Shown here piece by piece: positions 16,276-27,773 of a DNA stretch of 64,000 nt (its first letter is position 1; each line of letters starts with the position of its first letter). The position numbers and the translations under genes are program-made. Source of the DNA: Pseudomonas viciae (GTDB lineage Bacteria > Pseudomonadota > Gammaproteobacteria > Pseudomonadales > Pseudomonadaceae). Under the pieces are notes generated by a model. That model was not told the DNA's origin. It did no database searches and saw nothing but the letters and a program-made list of their open reading frames with translations. The stretch lies in NCBI RefSeq assembly GCF_004786035.1, contig NZ_CP035088.1, forward strand, positions 5,220,001 to 5,284,000. The letters are read 5' to 3'.

Positions 16276-16948
16276 CTCGGCCCTCGGCCAGGCGATACCC
16301 CACGCCGTGCACAGTGTGCAACAGCGGCTTATCGAACGGCTTGTCGATCACCTGGCGCAGTTGATGGACGTGGCTGCGCAGACTGTCGCTGTCCGGGCAA
16401 TCATCGCCCCACAGCGCTTCTTCGAGGATTTCCCGGCGCAGCACGTGGGGGCTTTTCTGCATCAATACCGCCAGCAGCTTCAGGCCTACGGGGTTGAGCT
16501 TGAGCAGTTTGCCTTCACGGGTCACTTCCAGGGTGTCGAGGTCGTAACTCAAGTCGCCGACCTGCAAGGCACGGCGGCCACCGCCCTGGGCTCGTCGCAT
16601 GACGGCTTCGATCCGCGCCGCCAGTTCCGACAGGGCAAAGGGTTTGATCAGGTAATCATCGGCCCCGGATTTGAAGCCCTGCAGACGGTCGTCCAACTGA
16701 TCCCGGGCGGTGAGCATGATCACTGGTGTATCGCGTCGGGCATCTTCGCGCAGGCGTTTGCACAAGGTGTAGCCGTCGATACCCGGCAACATGATGTCGA
16801 GCACGATCAGGTCGTAGTGTTCGGTGGCCGCCAAGTGCAGCCCCGACAAACCGTCCTGGGCACAATCGACGGTATAGCCCTTGAGCCCCAGGTAATCGGC
16901 CAGGTTGGCCAGGATGTCGCGGTTGTCTTCAACCAACAGAATTCGCAT
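16265..16948 (-). CDS. colR: Response regulator ColR
   Basis: 227 residues from ATG 16946-16948 (MRILLVEDNRDILANLADYL). An ATG two codons earlier (16954) abuts the AGAGGAG ribosome site and is too close, so the second ATG was chosen; it also gives phosphoacceptor D51, the known numbering. Receiver domain 1-115, winged-helix output with RSHVHQLRQVIDKPF and HGVGYRLAE. ColR activates the orf222-inaA operon and other outer-membrane genes in response to excess Zn or Fe. Candidate ColR boxes lie at 14940 and 17181. Confidence 0.93.
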   Translation of the reverse strand: MRILLVEDNRDILANLADYLGLKGYTVDCAQDGLSGLHLAATEHYDLIVLDIMLPGIDGYTLCKRLREDARRDTPVIMLTARDQLDDRLQGFKSGADDYLIKPFALSELAARIEAVMRRAQGGGRRALQVGDLSYDLDTLEVTREGKLLKLNPVGLKLLAVLMQKSPHVLRREILEEALWGDDCPDSDSLRSHVHQLRQVIDKPFDKPLLHTVHGVGYRLAEGRDGV

Positions 16949-17054
16949 GGGCATCTCCTCTGCGCACGTAGGCAGTCGTCGTGGCCCGCGCAGCTTAAGG
17001 CCAAGTTTGGCTCACGGCTAGGGTTGTATCGGTGGCCCTGGCGAGTATGTCCAT

Positions 17055-17140
17055 GTAGGAGCGGGCTTGCTCGCGAATGCGCGGGACCAGCCGCTATCCA
17101 TGTTGAATGTACCGACGCTTTCGCGAGCAAGCCCACTTAC
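17055..17140. repeat. REP/BIME inverted pair
   Basis: Left arm GTAGGAGCGGGCTTGCTCGCG and right arm CGCGAGCAAGCCCACTTAC, separated by about 45 bases. The right arm has diverged from the usual CCCGCTCCCAC. Lies in the gap between divergent colR and the PAP2 gene. Confidence 0.8.
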
Positions 17141-17180
17141 ACATAAGTCGAGTGAGCCAAGAAACGCGGCGGCGTGGGCA

Positions 17181-17196
17181 TTGACGAGTTTTTCAC
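17181..17196 (+). promoter_or_regulatory. Candidate ColR-binding box before the PAP2 gene
   Basis: TTGACGAGTTTTTCAC matches the 16-bp ColR consensus (Y)(Y)NA(S)NN(Y)TTTTTCAC in all but position 8 (G instead of pyrimidine). It lies 84 bases before the PAP2 gene start. PP0900, the PAP2 gene next to colRS in P. putida, is reported in the ColR regulon. Confidence 0.6.
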
Positions 17197-17279
17197 CCAA
17201 CATTCACACCTCTCCAACGCAACGCAGACCAGACTACGCGCAACGCGCTGCTTACGAAAAACCCATCAAAGGTACTCTC

Positions 17280-18023
17280 ATGGTTTCCACCGCCATCCGC
17301 CCCGCTTCCAGGCCGCTGAACTTGCGCATCGCCCTGGGCCTGCCCGCCGTTGTCGCGGTGATTATGGTGTTGTTGGAACTGACCACACTGGACATGAACC
17401 TGGCCAAGCTGTTTTACGACCCGGTTGGCGCGGAGTTCATCGGTCGGCACAGTTTTTTTCTGGAAGATATCCTGCACGACCGGGCCAAAGAGGTGGTCAT
17501 CGCATTTTCCGCACTGGCGGTCCTCGGGTTTATCTGTACGTTTTTCGTCGCCCGGCTCAAACCATTCCAACGCGAACTGGGCTGCCTGGTGTTGTCCCTG
17601 GCCCTGGCGACCTCTTTCGTCACACCGATGAAAGCCGTGACGGCGGTGCAATGCCCCTGGAGCCTGAAGGAATTCGGCGGCAAGGAAACCTACAGTGAGC
17701 TGCTGAGCCCGCGCCCGGCCACCGACAAGCCCGGCCGCTGCTGGCCCGGCGGTCATGCCGCCACCGGGTTCACGCTGTTTGCGCTGTTCTTCGCGCTGCG
17801 CGACCGCCGCCCGCGCCTGGCCCGGCAAGCCCTGGTATTCGCCTTTGCCCTGGGCACGGTATTTTCCGTGGGTCGAATGATGCAAGGGGCGCACTTCTTT
17901 TCCCACAACGTGTGGACCGCGGTGTTCTGTTGGCTGATTTGCCTGGGGTGTTACTACTACATCCTGTATCGACCGGCCGCCATGACTGATCGCGTAGCGC
18001 TGAGCCAACCCGCCAACGCCTGA
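17280..18023 (+). CDS. PAP2-family membrane phosphatase
   Basis: 247 residues from ATG 17280 with AAAGG upstream. About six membrane segments and the PAP2 signature: C1 like KAVTAVQCPW, C2 PGGHAATGF (catalytic His) and C3 SVGRMMQGAHFFSHNVWTA (His-Asn in place of His-Asp). Relatives dephosphorylate lipid phosphates such as undecaprenyl pyrophosphate or phosphatidic acid at the periplasmic face, or transfer phosphate to lipid A. Divergent from colR with a candidate ColR box, so it is probably part of the same envelope response. Confidence 0.88.
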   Translation: MVSTAIRPASRPLNLRIALGLPAVVAVIMVLLELTTLDMNLAKLFYDPVGAEFIGRHSFFLEDILHDRAKEVVIAFSALAVLGFICTFFVARLKPFQRELGCLVLSLALATSFVTPMKAVTAVQCPWSLKEFGGKETYSELLSPRPATDKPGRCWPGGHAATGFTLFALFFALRDRRPRLARQALVFAFALGTVFSVGRMMQGAHFFSHNVWTAVFCWLICLGCYYYILYRPAAMTDRVALSQPANA

Positions 18024-18036
18024 ACATGATTCAAAT

Positions 18037-18123
18037 GTGGGAGCGAGCTTGCTCGCGATTACGGTGTATCAGTTCATATACCCGGCGCTGACCCACCGCT
18101 ATCGCGAGCAAGCTCGCTCCCAC
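18037..18123. repeat. REP/BIME inverted pair
   Basis: Arms GTGGGAGCGAGCTTGCTCGCGA and its complement ending in GCTCGCTCCCAC, with about 40 bases between. Follows the PAP2 gene. Confidence 0.88.
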
Positions 18124-18159
18124 AGGGGGATTGGCCCCGCGCCATGAACCCAAGGCAAT

Positions 18160-18194
18160 AAAAAACCCCGCCTGCTTTCGCAGGCGGGGTTTTT
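18160..18194. terminator. Bidirectional terminator between PAP2 gene and groEL
   Basis: Strong stem AAAAACCCCGCCTGC / GCAGGCGGGGTTTTT with loop TTTC; A- and T-runs serve both directions. It ends 21 bases past the groEL stop. Confidence 0.92.
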
Positions 18195-18215
18195 CGCTAC
18201 AGGGGTAAGGCTGGC

Positions 18216-19871
<1,656 letters not shown>

Positions 19872-19908
19872 TTAAATACTTTGTAGTCGCGGAAAAATGA
19901 GCGGGGAA

Positions 19909-20202
19909 TCAGCCTTCGACAACAGCGAGGATTTCGCTCTCGCCGATAACCAGCAGGTCTTCGCCATCAACTTTCACAGTGTTGCTACCGGAGTAAGGGC
20001 CGAAAACAACCTTGTCACCCACTTTCACGGACAGCGCACGTACTTCACCGTTTTCCAGTGCTTTGCCTGGGCCTACAGCGAGTACTTCACCCTGGTTTGG
20101 CTTTTCAGCAGCCGAACCTGGCAGGACGATACCGCCAGCGGTTTTCTTTTCTTCTTCGCTGCGACGGACGACGACGCGGTCATGCAGAGGACGAAGCTTC
20201 AT
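19909..20202 (-). CDS. groS: Co-chaperonin GroES (Cpn10)
   Basis: 97 residues, standard length. N-terminus [25 protein letters not shown], including the mobile loop ([12 protein letters not shown]) that contacts GroEL, and the roof/C-terminal part KYSG-like [20 protein letters not shown]. First gene of groESL; a heat-shock-type promoter is proposed upstream. Confidence 0.98.
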   Translation of the reverse strand: MKLRPLHDRVVVRRSEEEKKTAGGIVLPGSAAEKPNQGEVLAVGPGKALENGEVRALSVKVGDKVVFGPYSGSNTVKVDGEDLLVIGESEILAVVEG

Positions 20203-20343
20203 TGTCGATCTCTCCTAATTGTGGTTTTCATCGGCCGGTGTAGTCCCGGCGGGTTTAACGAATCCGGCGGTGCCGGGTGCGGTTCGTCAAGCGAACCGCG
20301 GAAGTCTGTCCGGTGTTGCCACCGGAAACCTTGCGGTGACCCA

Positions 20344-20372
20344 TACATAAGGGCGGACAAGCCGATTACAAG
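20344..20372 (-). promoter_or_regulatory. Candidate sigma-32 promoter of groESL
   Basis: Minus strand: -35 CTTGTAA (20366-20372), 14-base spacer, -10 CTTATGTA (20344-20351), compared with the sigma-32 consensus CTTGAAA-N13-15-CCCATNT. It lies about 140 bases before groES. No CIRCE element is visible, consistent with sigma-32 control in gammaproteobacteria. Confidence 0.45.
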
Positions 20373-20404
20373 GGCCGGGTATGAAATTTTTTACTTCACG
20401 CAGC

Positions 20405-20438
20405 CAAAAACGAACACGGCACCTGAAGGTGCCGTGTC
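20405..20438 (-). terminator. Terminator after fxsA
   Basis: Stem ACACGGCACC / GGTGCCGTGT with loop TTCA, followed on the minus strand by TCGTTTTTGG. It starts 9 bases after the fxsA stop. Confidence 0.82.
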
Positions 20439-20446
20439 GCTGGTTT

Positions 20447-20923
20447 TTACCGAGGGTCGCGGTGTTCGAATTCGCCTTCGATCACGTTGGGCTCGCGGCC
20501 CAACGGTTCGCGCGGAGCTGGCCCGCCACGGGGCTGCAGGTCGTCGGCAAAGGCCCGCTGGCGCATCGCCTGCTCTTCGGCGCGCTGGCGCATTTTATTG
20601 GCCAGCATCCGACGGGTGAATGGCAACAGCATGAGCAGGCCCAGCACGTCGCTGATGAAACCAGGCAGGATCAACAGACCGCCACCCAACGCCAGCATCA
20701 GGCCTTCAAGCATGGTCTGGGCAGGCAGCTCGCCTCGGTTCAGGCTTTCACGGGCACGCAATGCCGTGGCGAGGCCGGCGATACGCAGCACGAACACGCC
20801 GAGCATCGAGCCGAGAATGACCAGCAACAGCGCCGGGAAAAACCCGATCGCACCGCTGACCTTGACGAATACGAACAGCTCCAACACCGGGAACAGCAGA
20901 AAGAGCAACAAAAAAGGGCGCAT
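20447..20923 (-). CDS. fxsA: FxsA-family inner-membrane protein
   Basis: 158 residues from ATG 20921-20923 (MRPFLLLFLLFPVLELFVF), with GAGGA 9 bases upstream; an earlier TTG overlaps that site and was rejected. Four hydrophobic segments, with the family features VSGAIGFFPALLLVILGSMLG and LMLALGGGLLILPGFISDVLG, and a hydrophilic tail rich in Arg, Pro and Glu. FxsA suppresses phage T7 exclusion by the F plasmid in E. coli; its normal role is unknown. Often next to groESL, as here. Confidence 0.88.
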   Translation of the reverse strand: MRPFLLLFLLFPVLELFVFVKVSGAIGFFPALLLVILGSMLGVFVLRIAGLATALRARESLNRGELPAQTMLEGLMLALGGGLLILPGFISDVLGLLMLLPFTRRMLANKMRQRAEEQAMRQRAFADDLQPRGGPAPREPLGREPNVIEGEFEHRDPR

Positions 20924-20989
20924 CAAATGGTTCCTCAACGCAAGAATGCCTTGCTATGAAACCTTAAATGACGTCGCCCTTTCGTGAAT

Positions 20990-21721
20990 TCAAGCGTCAG
21001 CCGCGGTATTTTTCGGCCATTGCTCGGCGTGAGCCAGATAAACCAAGGCTTCGCGTACTTGTGTCGGGGTGTTGCAGGGCTCTTGAAACGCCAGCCAATG
21101 CAGGCCCTGGCCAATACGCAGGTGCATGCCTTCGCTGTCGATACCCACCAGTTGCGCCGGTTCGGTGTGCGGCAGGCCGGCGAGATCCACGTAATGGGCG
21201 ATGGCCTTGGTGTGATCAGCGTTCATGTGCTCGATCATGCTGGCTTCGGCTTTGCCGGCAAAGGGGTTGGCCAGGGTGAGCTGGTCGATCCAATGAATGG
21301 CGCCGAAGCCGCCGATGTAACGATGACGCACCGGTTCAAGCACCCAGAAATCGAAATCATGGGCCTTGTGATAGTTCTGCGAGTCAGGGAAGTAGCGGTA
21401 ATAACGCTCAGCGGCGGCGTCGATGGCGGCGCGGTCTTCCAGTTTCCGGGCCTCGGCCAGGTAGGTCAGGCGCCCGACCGCCTGCACATCTTCGGCACCC
21501 CGCTCGCCCACCAGCATCGAACACTTGGGGTCTTTTTGCAGGTTGTGGGTGTGCTGGGCGATGCGGCTGATCAGGATCAGTGGCCGGCCCTGTTCGTCCA
21601 GGCAATACGGCACCACGGAGCCGAACGGAAAACCGGGCATGGACTTGGAATGGGTGGAGAGCATTCCACGGTATTCCTTGAGCAGCAATTCTCGGGCATG
21701 CTTGGCAGCTTCAACGCTCAA
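20990..21721 (-). CDS. HugZ-family haem-utilisation protein (PNPOx-like fold)
   Basis: 243 residues. N-terminal split-barrel flavin-type domain ([32 protein letters not shown]) and a C-terminal DUF2470-like domain ([19 protein letters not shown]). HugZ proteins bind haem and some degrade it, releasing iron. Divergent from the SDR gene. The exact reaction in this organism is inferred from the family. Confidence 0.85.
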   Translation of the reverse strand: MSVEAAKHARELLLKEYRGMLSTHSKSMPGFPFGSVVPYCLDEQGRPLILISRIAQHTHNLQKDPKCSMLVGERGAEDVQAVGRLTYLAEARKLEDRAAIDAAAERYYRYFPDSQNYHKAHDFDFWVLEPVRHRYIGGFGAIHWIDQLTLANPFAGKAEASMIEHMNADHTKAIAHYVDLAGLPHTEPAQLVGIDSEGMHLRIGQGLHWLAFQEPCNTPTQVREALVYLAHAEQWPKNTAADA

Positions 21722-21885
21722 TTTATGACTCCTTTGATAGAAACCGTCTTAAAAACGGTCGGGCAACTGGACTCTGTTCCAGTGCGCCAGCGGGGGCAGT
21801 TCTCGTGTGCAGCCGGGCTACACCGTCGCAGATCGAGAGGCCTTCAAAAGGACTTCCTTCACCGTTCTGCCACCGGGACATGAGA

Positions 21886-22644
21886 ATGCAACTCACCGAC
21901 AAAGTAATCATTATCACCGGCGGTTGCCAGGGCTTGGGCCGCTCCATGGCCGAGTATCTGGCTGGCAAAGGCGCAAAGCTCGCCTTGGTCGACCTCAACC
22001 AGGAAAAACTCGATCAGGCGGTTGCCGCGTGCGCGGCCAAGGGTGTCGAAGCCCGGGCGTACCTGTGCAACGTCGCCAATGAAGAACAAGTGACCGACAT
22101 GGTCGCCCGGGTAGCCGAGGATTTCGGCGCGATCCACGGGTTGATCAACAACGCCGGGATCCTGCGCGACGGCCTGCTGCTCAAGGTCAAGGACGGCGAA
22201 ATGACCAAGATGAGCCTGGCCCAATGGCAGGCGGTGATCGACGTCAACCTCACCGGTGTGTTCCTGTGCACCCGTGAAGTGGCGGCGAAAATGGTCGAGC
22301 TGAAGAACAGCGGCGCGATCATCAACATTTCGTCGATCTCCCGCGCCGGCAACGTCGGCCAGACCAACTACTCGGCCGCCAAGGCCGGAGTAGCCGCGGC
22401 CACTGTGACCTGGGCCAAGGAACTGGCGCGCTATGGCATCCGTGTCGCCGGCATCGCCCCCGGCTTCATCGAAACCGAGATGACCTTGGGCATGAAACCC
22501 GAGGCCCTGGAAAAAATGACCTCGGGGATTCCGCTCAAACGCATGGGCAAGCCTGAGGAGATTGCTCATTCGGCGGCGTACATCTTCGAGAACGACTACT
22601 ACACCGGTCGGATTTTGGAGATGGATGGTGGGTTGCGGATCTAA
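21886..22644 (+). CDS. SDR-family oxidoreductase (FabG-like)
   Basis: 252 residues from ATG 21886 ([20 protein letters not shown]); an ATG two codons upstream (21880) is an alternative. Rossmann motif [13 protein letters not shown], the catalytic Ser in ISSISRAG, and YSAAK with catalytic Tyr and Lys; the C-terminus holds [10 protein letters not shown]. It would reduce a ketone or acyl-carrier 3-keto group with NAD(P)H. The substrate is not deducible; it stands alone between hugZ and mrp. Confidence 0.85.
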   Translation: MQLTDKVIIITGGCQGLGRSMAEYLAGKGAKLALVDLNQEKLDQAVAACAAKGVEARAYLCNVANEEQVTDMVARVAEDFGAIHGLINNAGILRDGLLLKVKDGEMTKMSLAQWQAVIDVNLTGVFLCTREVAAKMVELKNSGAIINISSISRAGNVGQTNYSAAKAGVAAATVTWAKELARYGIRVAGIAPGFIETEMTLGMKPEALEKMTSGIPLKRMGKPEEIAHSAAYIFENDYYTGRILEMDGGLRI

Positions 22645-22660
22645 GGACCTGCACACAGCC

Positions 22661-22692
22661 AATGTGGGAGCGAGCTTGCTCGCTCCCACATT
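22661..22692. repeat. REP single palindrome
   Basis: Compact palindrome AATGTGGGAGCGAGC / GCTCGCTCCCACATT with almost no loop, between the convergent SDR and mrp genes. Confidence 0.85.
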
Positions 22693-22709
22693 GGATGGCG
22701 TTTCAAGCA

Positions 22710-23804
22710 TCAATCATCGCTGACAGTGATGTTCGGCATCGCCGGTGATGCGGCCTCTTGCAACACGATCCGCGCGCCCACGTGACGGGCCAGCTCCTGA
22801 TAGACCATGGCGATCTGGCTGTCCGGCTCGGCGATGACGGTTGGTTTGCCGCCGTCGGCCTGTTCGCGGATCAACATCGACAACGGCAGCGAGGCCAGCA
22901 GTTCGACGCCGTACTGGCTCGCCAGCTTCTCCCCACCCCCTTCGCCAAACAGATGCTCGGCATGCCCGCAGTTCGAACAGATATGCACGGCCATGTTTTC
23001 CACCACGCCCAGCACCGGAATGTTCACCTTGCGGAACATTTCCACGCCCTTGCGCGCGTCCAACAGGGCCAGGTCCTGAGGCGTGGTGACGATCACCGCA
23101 CCGGCCACCGGGACTTTCTGCGCCAGGGTCAGCTGGATATCGCCAGTGCCTGGCGGCATGTCGATCACCAGGTAATCCAGGTCGCCCCAGGCGGTTTGCG
23201 TCACCAGTTGCAGCAGGGCACCGGAGACCATTGGCCCACGCCAGACCATCGGCGTGTTGTCGTCGGTCAGGAAGGCCATGGACATGACTTCCACGCCATG
23301 GGACTGGATCGGCACGAACCATTTCTGGTCCTTGACCTGCGGCCGGGTGCCCTCGGCAACGCCGAACATGATGCCCTGGCTCGGACCGTAGATGTCCGCG
23401 TCGAGAATCCCGACCTTCGCCCCTTCACGGGCCAGGGCCAGGGCCAGGTTGGCGGCGGTGGTGGACTTGCCGACGCCGCCCTTGCCCGAGGCCACGGCGA
23501 TCACGTTCTTGACGTTCGCCAGCCCCGGTACCTGCGCCTGGGCCTTGTGGGCCGCAATCACGCTGGTGACTTCAACCTTGGCGCTGGCGACACCGTCCAG
23601 GGACTCGATCGCCATTTGCAGCATCTGCGCCCAACCGTTCTTGAACAGATCGGCGGCGTAGCCGATCTCCAGCTGGACGCTGACACGCTCGCCCTGGATG
23701 TCGATGGCGCGCACGCATCCGGCGCTGACCGGGTCCTGGTTCAGATAAGGGTCGGTGTACTGGCGAAGGACGGCTTCCACCGCTGCGCGATTGACGGCGC
23801 TCAT
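22710..23804 (-). CDS. apbC: Mrp/ApbC iron-sulphur cluster carrier ATPase
   Basis: 364 residues from ATG 23802-23804 (MSAVNRAAVEAVLRQYTDPY). N-terminal MIP18/DUF59 domain (1-85), then a deviant Walker A SGKGGVGKSTTAANLALALA, switch motif DADIYGPSQ, DMPPGTGDIQL, and the CSNC cysteine pair near residue 270 that bridges the Fe-S cluster. It carries Fe-S clusters to apo-proteins in the cytoplasm. Divergent from metG, its usual neighbour. Confidence 0.93.
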   Translation of the reverse strand: MSAVNRAAVEAVLRQYTDPYLNQDPVSAGCVRAIDIQGERVSVQLEIGYAADLFKNGWAQMLQMAIESLDGVASAKVEVTSVIAAHKAQAQVPGLANVKNVIAVASGKGGVGKSTTAANLALALAREGAKVGILDADIYGPSQGIMFGVAEGTRPQVKDQKWFVPIQSHGVEVMSMAFLTDDNTPMVWRGPMVSGALLQLVTQTAWGDLDYLVIDMPPGTGDIQLTLAQKVPVAGAVIVTTPQDLALLDARKGVEMFRKVNIPVLGVVENMAVHICSNCGHAEHLFGEGGGEKLASQYGVELLASLPLSMLIREQADGGKPTVIAEPDSQIAMVYQELARHVGARIVLQEAASPAMPNITVSDD

Positions 23805-24021
23805 GGGCAACTCCGATAGCAAGACTTGAAAAACAGGCCGCTATCCTACGCCCCACATGCTGTTGTGGCGACCCGATTACCGCGGTGCGAACACCTTTTG
23901 TGCCTGGCTCACACCTTTCGCCATTCCCAACCGATGTATCCGGAAACAGACCCGAAAGGTGAAAAAAAGCCGCCAGCGCTTTATAGTGGCCGACCTCCGT
24001 TTCATCAAGTAGCCGAGCCCC

Positions 24022-26067
24022 ATGTCCGAGCCACGCAAGATCCTCGTCACCAGTGCCCTGCCCTATGCCAATGGTTCGATTCACCTCGGCCATATGCTGG
24101 AGTACATCCAGACCGATATGTGGGTGCGCTTCCAGAAGCATCGCGGCAACCAATGCATTTATGTCTGCGCCGACGACGCCCACGGTTCGGCCATCATGCT
24201 GCGCGCGGAAAAGGAAGGCATCACCCCGGAACAACTGATCGCCAACGTCCAGGCTGAACACAGCGCCGACTTTGCCGAGTTCCTGGTGGACTTCGACAAC
24301 TTCCACTCCACTCACGCCGAAGAAAACCGCGAGCTGTCGAGCCAGATCTACCTGAAGCTGCGCGACGCCGGGCACATCGCCACCCGTTCGATCACCCAGT
24401 ATTTCGACCCGGAAAAGAAAATGTTCCTGGCCGACCGCTTTATCAAGGGCACCTGCCCCAAATGCGGCACGGAAGACCAGTACGGCGACAACTGTGAAAA
24501 ATGCGGCGCCACCTACGCACCGACCGACCTGAAAGACCCGAAATCGGCGATTTCCGGGGCGACGCCGGTGCTCAAGGATTCCCAGCATTTCTTCTTCAAG
24601 CTGCCGGATTTCCAGCAAATGCTGCAAACCTGGACCCGCAGCGGCACCCTGCAGGACGCGGTGGCCAACAAGATCGCCGAATGGCTCGACGCCGGCCTGC
24701 AACAGTGGGACATCTCCCGCGATGCGCCGTACTTCGGTTTCGAGATCCCCGACGAGCCGGGCAAATATTTCTACGTGTGGCTGGATGCGCCCATCGGCTA
24801 CATGGCCAGCTTCAAGAACCTCTGCGACCGCACGCCGGAGCTGGACTTCGACGCGTTCTGGGCCAAGGACTCCAGCGCCGAGCTGTACCACTTCATCGGC
24901 AAGGACATCGTCAACTTCCACGCGCTGTTCTGGCCCGCCATGCTTGAAGGCGCCGGTTTCCGTAAACCGACCGGCATCAATGTCCACGGCTACCTGACCG
25001 TCAACGGCCAGAAAATGTCCAAGTCCCGCGGCACCTTCATCAAGGCCCGGACCTACCTGGACCACCTGTCGCCGGAATACCTGCGCTACTACTACGCGGC
25101 CAAGCTCGGCCGTGGCGTCGACGACCTGGACCTGAATCTCGAAGACTTCGTGCAGAAGGTCAACTCCGACCTGGTGGGCAAGGTGGTCAACATCGCCAGC
25201 CGCTGCGCCGGTTTTATCCACAAGGGCAACGCCGGTGTCCTGGTAGCCGGCAACGCCGCGCCGGAGCTGACCGACGCCTTCCTGGCCGCGGCGCCAAGCA
25301 TCGCCGATGCCTATGAGAGCCGCGACTTTGCCCGGGCCATGCGCGAAATCATGGCCTTGGCCGACCGTGCCAATGCCTGGATCGCCGACAAGGCCCCCTG
25401 GTCGTTGAACAAACAGGAAGGCAAGCAGGACGAAGTCCAGGCGATCTGCGCCCTGGGCATCAATCTGTTCCGCCAGTTGGTGATTTTCCTCAAGCCGGTG
25501 CTGCCGCTGCTGGCCGCCGATGCCGAGGCATTCCTCAACGTCGCGCCGTTGACCTGGAACGATCACCAGACCCTGCTGAGCAACCATCAGTTGAACGAGT
25601 TCAAGCCGTTGATGACCCGTATCGACGCCACCAAGGTGCAAGCGATGACCGACGCTTCCAAGGAAGACCTGGCCGCCAGCCAGACCGACACCGGCGCGCC
25701 GGCCGGTAACGGCGAACTGGCCAAGGATCCGTTGTCGCCGGAAATCGATTTTGACGCCTTCGCCGCCGTTGACCTGCGCGTGGCATTGATCGTCAAGGCC
25801 GAAGCCGTCGAGGGTGCCGACAAGCTGCTGCGCCTGACCCTGGACATCGGCGACGAGCAACGCAACGTGTTCTCCGGCATCAAGAGCGCTTACCCGGACC
25901 CAGCCCAGCTCGAAGGCCGGCTGACCATGATGATCGCCAACCTCAAGCCACGCAAAATGCGCTTCGGTGTTTCCGAAGGCATGGTGATGGCGGCAGGCCC
26001 CGGCGGTGAGGAAATCTACCTGCTGAGCCCCGACAGCGGCGCCAAGCCGGGTCAGCGGATCAAGTAA
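24022..26067 (+). CDS. metG: Methionyl-tRNA synthetase
   Basis: 681 residues. HIGH-like motif HLGH in [15 protein letters not shown], zinc knuckle CPKCG and CEKCG near residues 145-161, KMSKS motif in [13 protein letters not shown], and a C-terminal OB-fold tRNA-binding domain ([19 protein letters not shown]) that dimerises the enzyme. It charges tRNA-Met in the cytoplasm. Full length for the class 1 long form. A terminator follows at 26087. Confidence 0.98.
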   Translation: MSEPRKILVTSALPYANGSIHLGHMLEYIQTDMWVRFQKHRGNQCIYVCADDAHGSAIMLRAEKEGITPEQLIANVQAEHSADFAEFLVDFDNFHSTHAEENRELSSQIYLKLRDAGHIATRSITQYFDPEKKMFLADRFIKGTCPKCGTEDQYGDNCEKCGATYAPTDLKDPKSAISGATPVLKDSQHFFFKLPDFQQMLQTWTRSGTLQDAVANKIAEWLDAGLQQWDISRDAPYFGFEIPDEPGKYFYVWLDAPIGYMASFKNLCDRTPELDFDAFWAKDSSAELYHFIGKDIVNFHALFWPAMLEGAGFRKPTGINVHGYLTVNGQKMSKSRGTFIKARTYLDHLSPEYLRYYYAAKLGRGVDDLDLNLEDFVQKVNSDLVGKVVNIASRCAGFIHKGNAGVLVAGNAAPELTDAFLAAAPSIADAYESRDFARAMREIMALADRANAWIADKAPWSLNKQEGKQDEVQAICALGINLFRQLVIFLKPVLPLLAADAEAFLNVAPLTWNDHQTLLSNHQLNEFKPLMTRIDATKVQAMTDASKEDLAASQTDTGAPAGNGELAKDPLSPEIDFDAFAAVDLRVALIVKAEAVEGADKLLRLTLDIGDEQRNVFSGIKSAYPDPAQLEGRLTMMIANLKPRKMRFGVSEGMVMAAGPGGEEIYLLSPDSGAKPGQRIK

Positions 26068-26086
26068 AGGACTGCGCGTTGCACCG

Positions 26087-26123
26087 ATCCCACAGTCGCC
26101 TTGCAGGCGGCTGTGGGATTTTC
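26087..26123 (+). terminator. Terminator after metG
   Basis: Stem ATCCCACAG-TCGCC / GGCGG-CTGTGGGAT, loop TTGCA, then TTTTC. It starts 20 bases after the metG stop. Confidence 0.82.
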
Positions 26124-26196
26124 ATATCTGGCCCACCCTGCCCGCGTGCCGGATAATGCCTAATCTTGTAACAGGCCTTTTATCGCCGGCACGCCC

Positions 26197-26769
26197 ATGA
26201 CCGAATTTGCTCTCACATTGTTCAGCGCCGCCCTGATCAACAACCTCGTGTTGCACTGGCCGCTGGGCGTCGATCCACTGCTGGCGACGAACGCCAGAAG
26301 GCAAGTACACGCCTTGGGCCTGGCGACGGCGTGCCTGATGCTGATTGTCGGCACCTTGGGCTATCTGCTGGATCATTGGTTGCTGGCTCCGGCAAACCTG
26401 ACATCCCTGCGGTTGCTTGCATGGCTGTCCTTGAGCGTGTTGTTGATCGGGCCAGTGCTGCGTCTGCTGGCGCGCTGGCTGCCGGCATTGCCGTTCGAGG
26501 GCCTGTGGCCACTGTTGCTTGGCAATGCCGGCATACTGGGCGTCACGTTGCTCAACAGCCAGGATGACCAGGGCCTGGGCCAGGCCATCGCCTTGAGCCT
26601 GGGTGGCGGGCTGGGATTCTGGCTGGTGTTGAGCCTGTTCGATGATCTGCGCCAGCGCACCTTCAATAACGATATTCCCTTGCCCTTTCGGGGCCTGCCG
26701 ATTCAGTTGATCAGCGCCGGACTGATGGCGGTGGCATTTCTCGGTTTGCGCGGGCTGGTCAAAACATGA
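26197..26769 (+). CDS. rnfA: RnfA-like subunit of the Rnf electron transport complex
   Basis: 190 residues with about six membrane helices. The family signature [13 protein letters not shown] near the N-terminus and [15 protein letters not shown] in the middle identify the RnfA/RnfE/NqrDE fold. RnfA and RnfE form the inverted membrane pair that carries an Fe-S cluster; the Cys expected in the half-helix loop is not evident near NNLVLHW, which is a departure from the family. First gene of a coupled operon A-B-D-G-E-nth; its stop overlaps the rnfB start (ATGA). Confidence 0.82.
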   Translation: MTEFALTLFSAALINNLVLHWPLGVDPLLATNARRQVHALGLATACLMLIVGTLGYLLDHWLLAPANLTSLRLLAWLSLSVLLIGPVLRLLARWLPALPFEGLWPLLLGNAGILGVTLLNSQDDQGLGQAIALSLGGGLGFWLVLSLFDDLRQRTFNNDIPLPFRGLPIQLISAGLMAVAFLGLRGLVKT

Positions 26770-27773
26770 GTCTGATTCAACGTATCGACGCCCTGCTGCC
26801 GCAGACCCAATGCGGCAAGTGTGGCCACCCCGGGTGCAAGCCCTACGCCGAGGGTATCGCCCAGGGCGAGCCGATCAACAAATGCCCGCCCGGCGGGCGT
26901 GAAACCATCGCGGCCCTGGCCGACCTGATGAAAATACCGGTATTGGAACTGGACGCCAGCCGTGGTCCAGCCCCCGCGCAGATCGCCTTTATCCGTGAAG
27001 CTGAATGCATCGGTTGCACCAAGTGCATTCAGGCATGTCCGGTGGACGCGATTGTCGGCGCGGCGAAGTTGATGCACACCGTCCTCATCGACGAATGCAC
27101 CGGCTGCGATCTTTGCGTGGCGCCCTGCCCGGTCGATTGCATCGAGATGCGGCCCTTGCCGATGGCGAACGTGCTGCCGATTGTCGGCGGCCTGGCCTTC
27201 AGCCCCGAAGCGCAACAAGCGCGAGCTGCCAAGCGTAATCACGCCCGGCGGCGTTTCGAACAGCGCAATGCGCGGCTGCGGCGCGAAGAAGAGCAGCGCC
27301 AGGCCGAGCGTCTGGCCCGCACCCAGCGCGCGGCCCAGGCTCCGACTCAAACCCTCGATCCCGTACAAGCTGCGCTGGAGCGAGTGCGGGCGCAAAAAGC
27401 CGCCAGCGCCGATGCGGCCCTGAAAAAAGCCAAGGTCGATCTGGCCATGAGCCGGGCGCAGTTGAACAAATCCTTGAAAGCGTTCGGCCATCCGCCGACC
27501 TTTGAGCAGCAGTCGCAATTGATCCTGCTGCAACGCCAGTTCGAAGCCGCGGAACAAGCCCTGGCTCAACTGGAAAGCAACCCGTCGCCGAGCGCTGCGG
27601 CCCCTGCACCAGCGCAAAACGCCGAACTGAAGCGGGCCAAGATCCAACTGGCGATGCGCCGGGCCGAACTCAGCAAGGCCCGGGCTGCGGCGGCATCGGT
27701 TGAGCACCTGCAAGCGCTGGAGCAAGCCGTGAAGGACGCCGAACACCAGGTGGACGCCCATGCCGCTCCCTGA
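26766..27773 (+). CDS. rnfB: RnfB-like ferredoxin subunit with long repeat-bearing tail
   Basis: 335 residues, against about 190 in standard RnfB. It starts directly with the Fe-S domain ([17 protein letters not shown] ... CPPGG) and lacks the usual N-terminal membrane helix. Two 4Fe-4S motifs follow, [12 protein letters not shown] and [12 protein letters not shown]. Residues from about 140 to 335 are a charged Ala/Arg/Lys/Gln coiled tail with an internal repeat, [18 protein letters not shown] (near 218) and [18 protein letters not shown] (near 287). Such tails are typical of RnfC, which is missing from this operon. RnfB passes electrons from soluble carriers to the membrane subunits. Confidence 0.85.
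   Translation: MSLIQRIDALLPQTQCGKCGHPGCKPYAEGIAQGEPINKCPPGGRETIAALADLMKIPVLELDASRGPAPAQIAFIREAECIGCTKCIQACPVDAIVGAAKLMHTVLIDECTGCDLCVAPCPVDCIEMRPLPMANVLPIVGGLAFSPEAQQARAAKRNHARRRFEQRNARLRREEEQRQAERLARTQRAAQAPTQTLDPVQAALERVRAQKAASADAALKKAKVDLAMSRAQLNKSLKAFGHPPTFEQQSQLILLQRQFEAAEQALAQLESNPSPSAAAPAPAQNAELKRAKIQLAMRRAELSKARAAAASVEHLQALEQAVKDAEHQVDAHAAP

Noticed and set aside
23572..25860. 762-codon open frame antisense to metG and the mrp start
   Set aside because: metG has all class I synthetase motifs; the antisense frame is low-complexity in character and has no domain.
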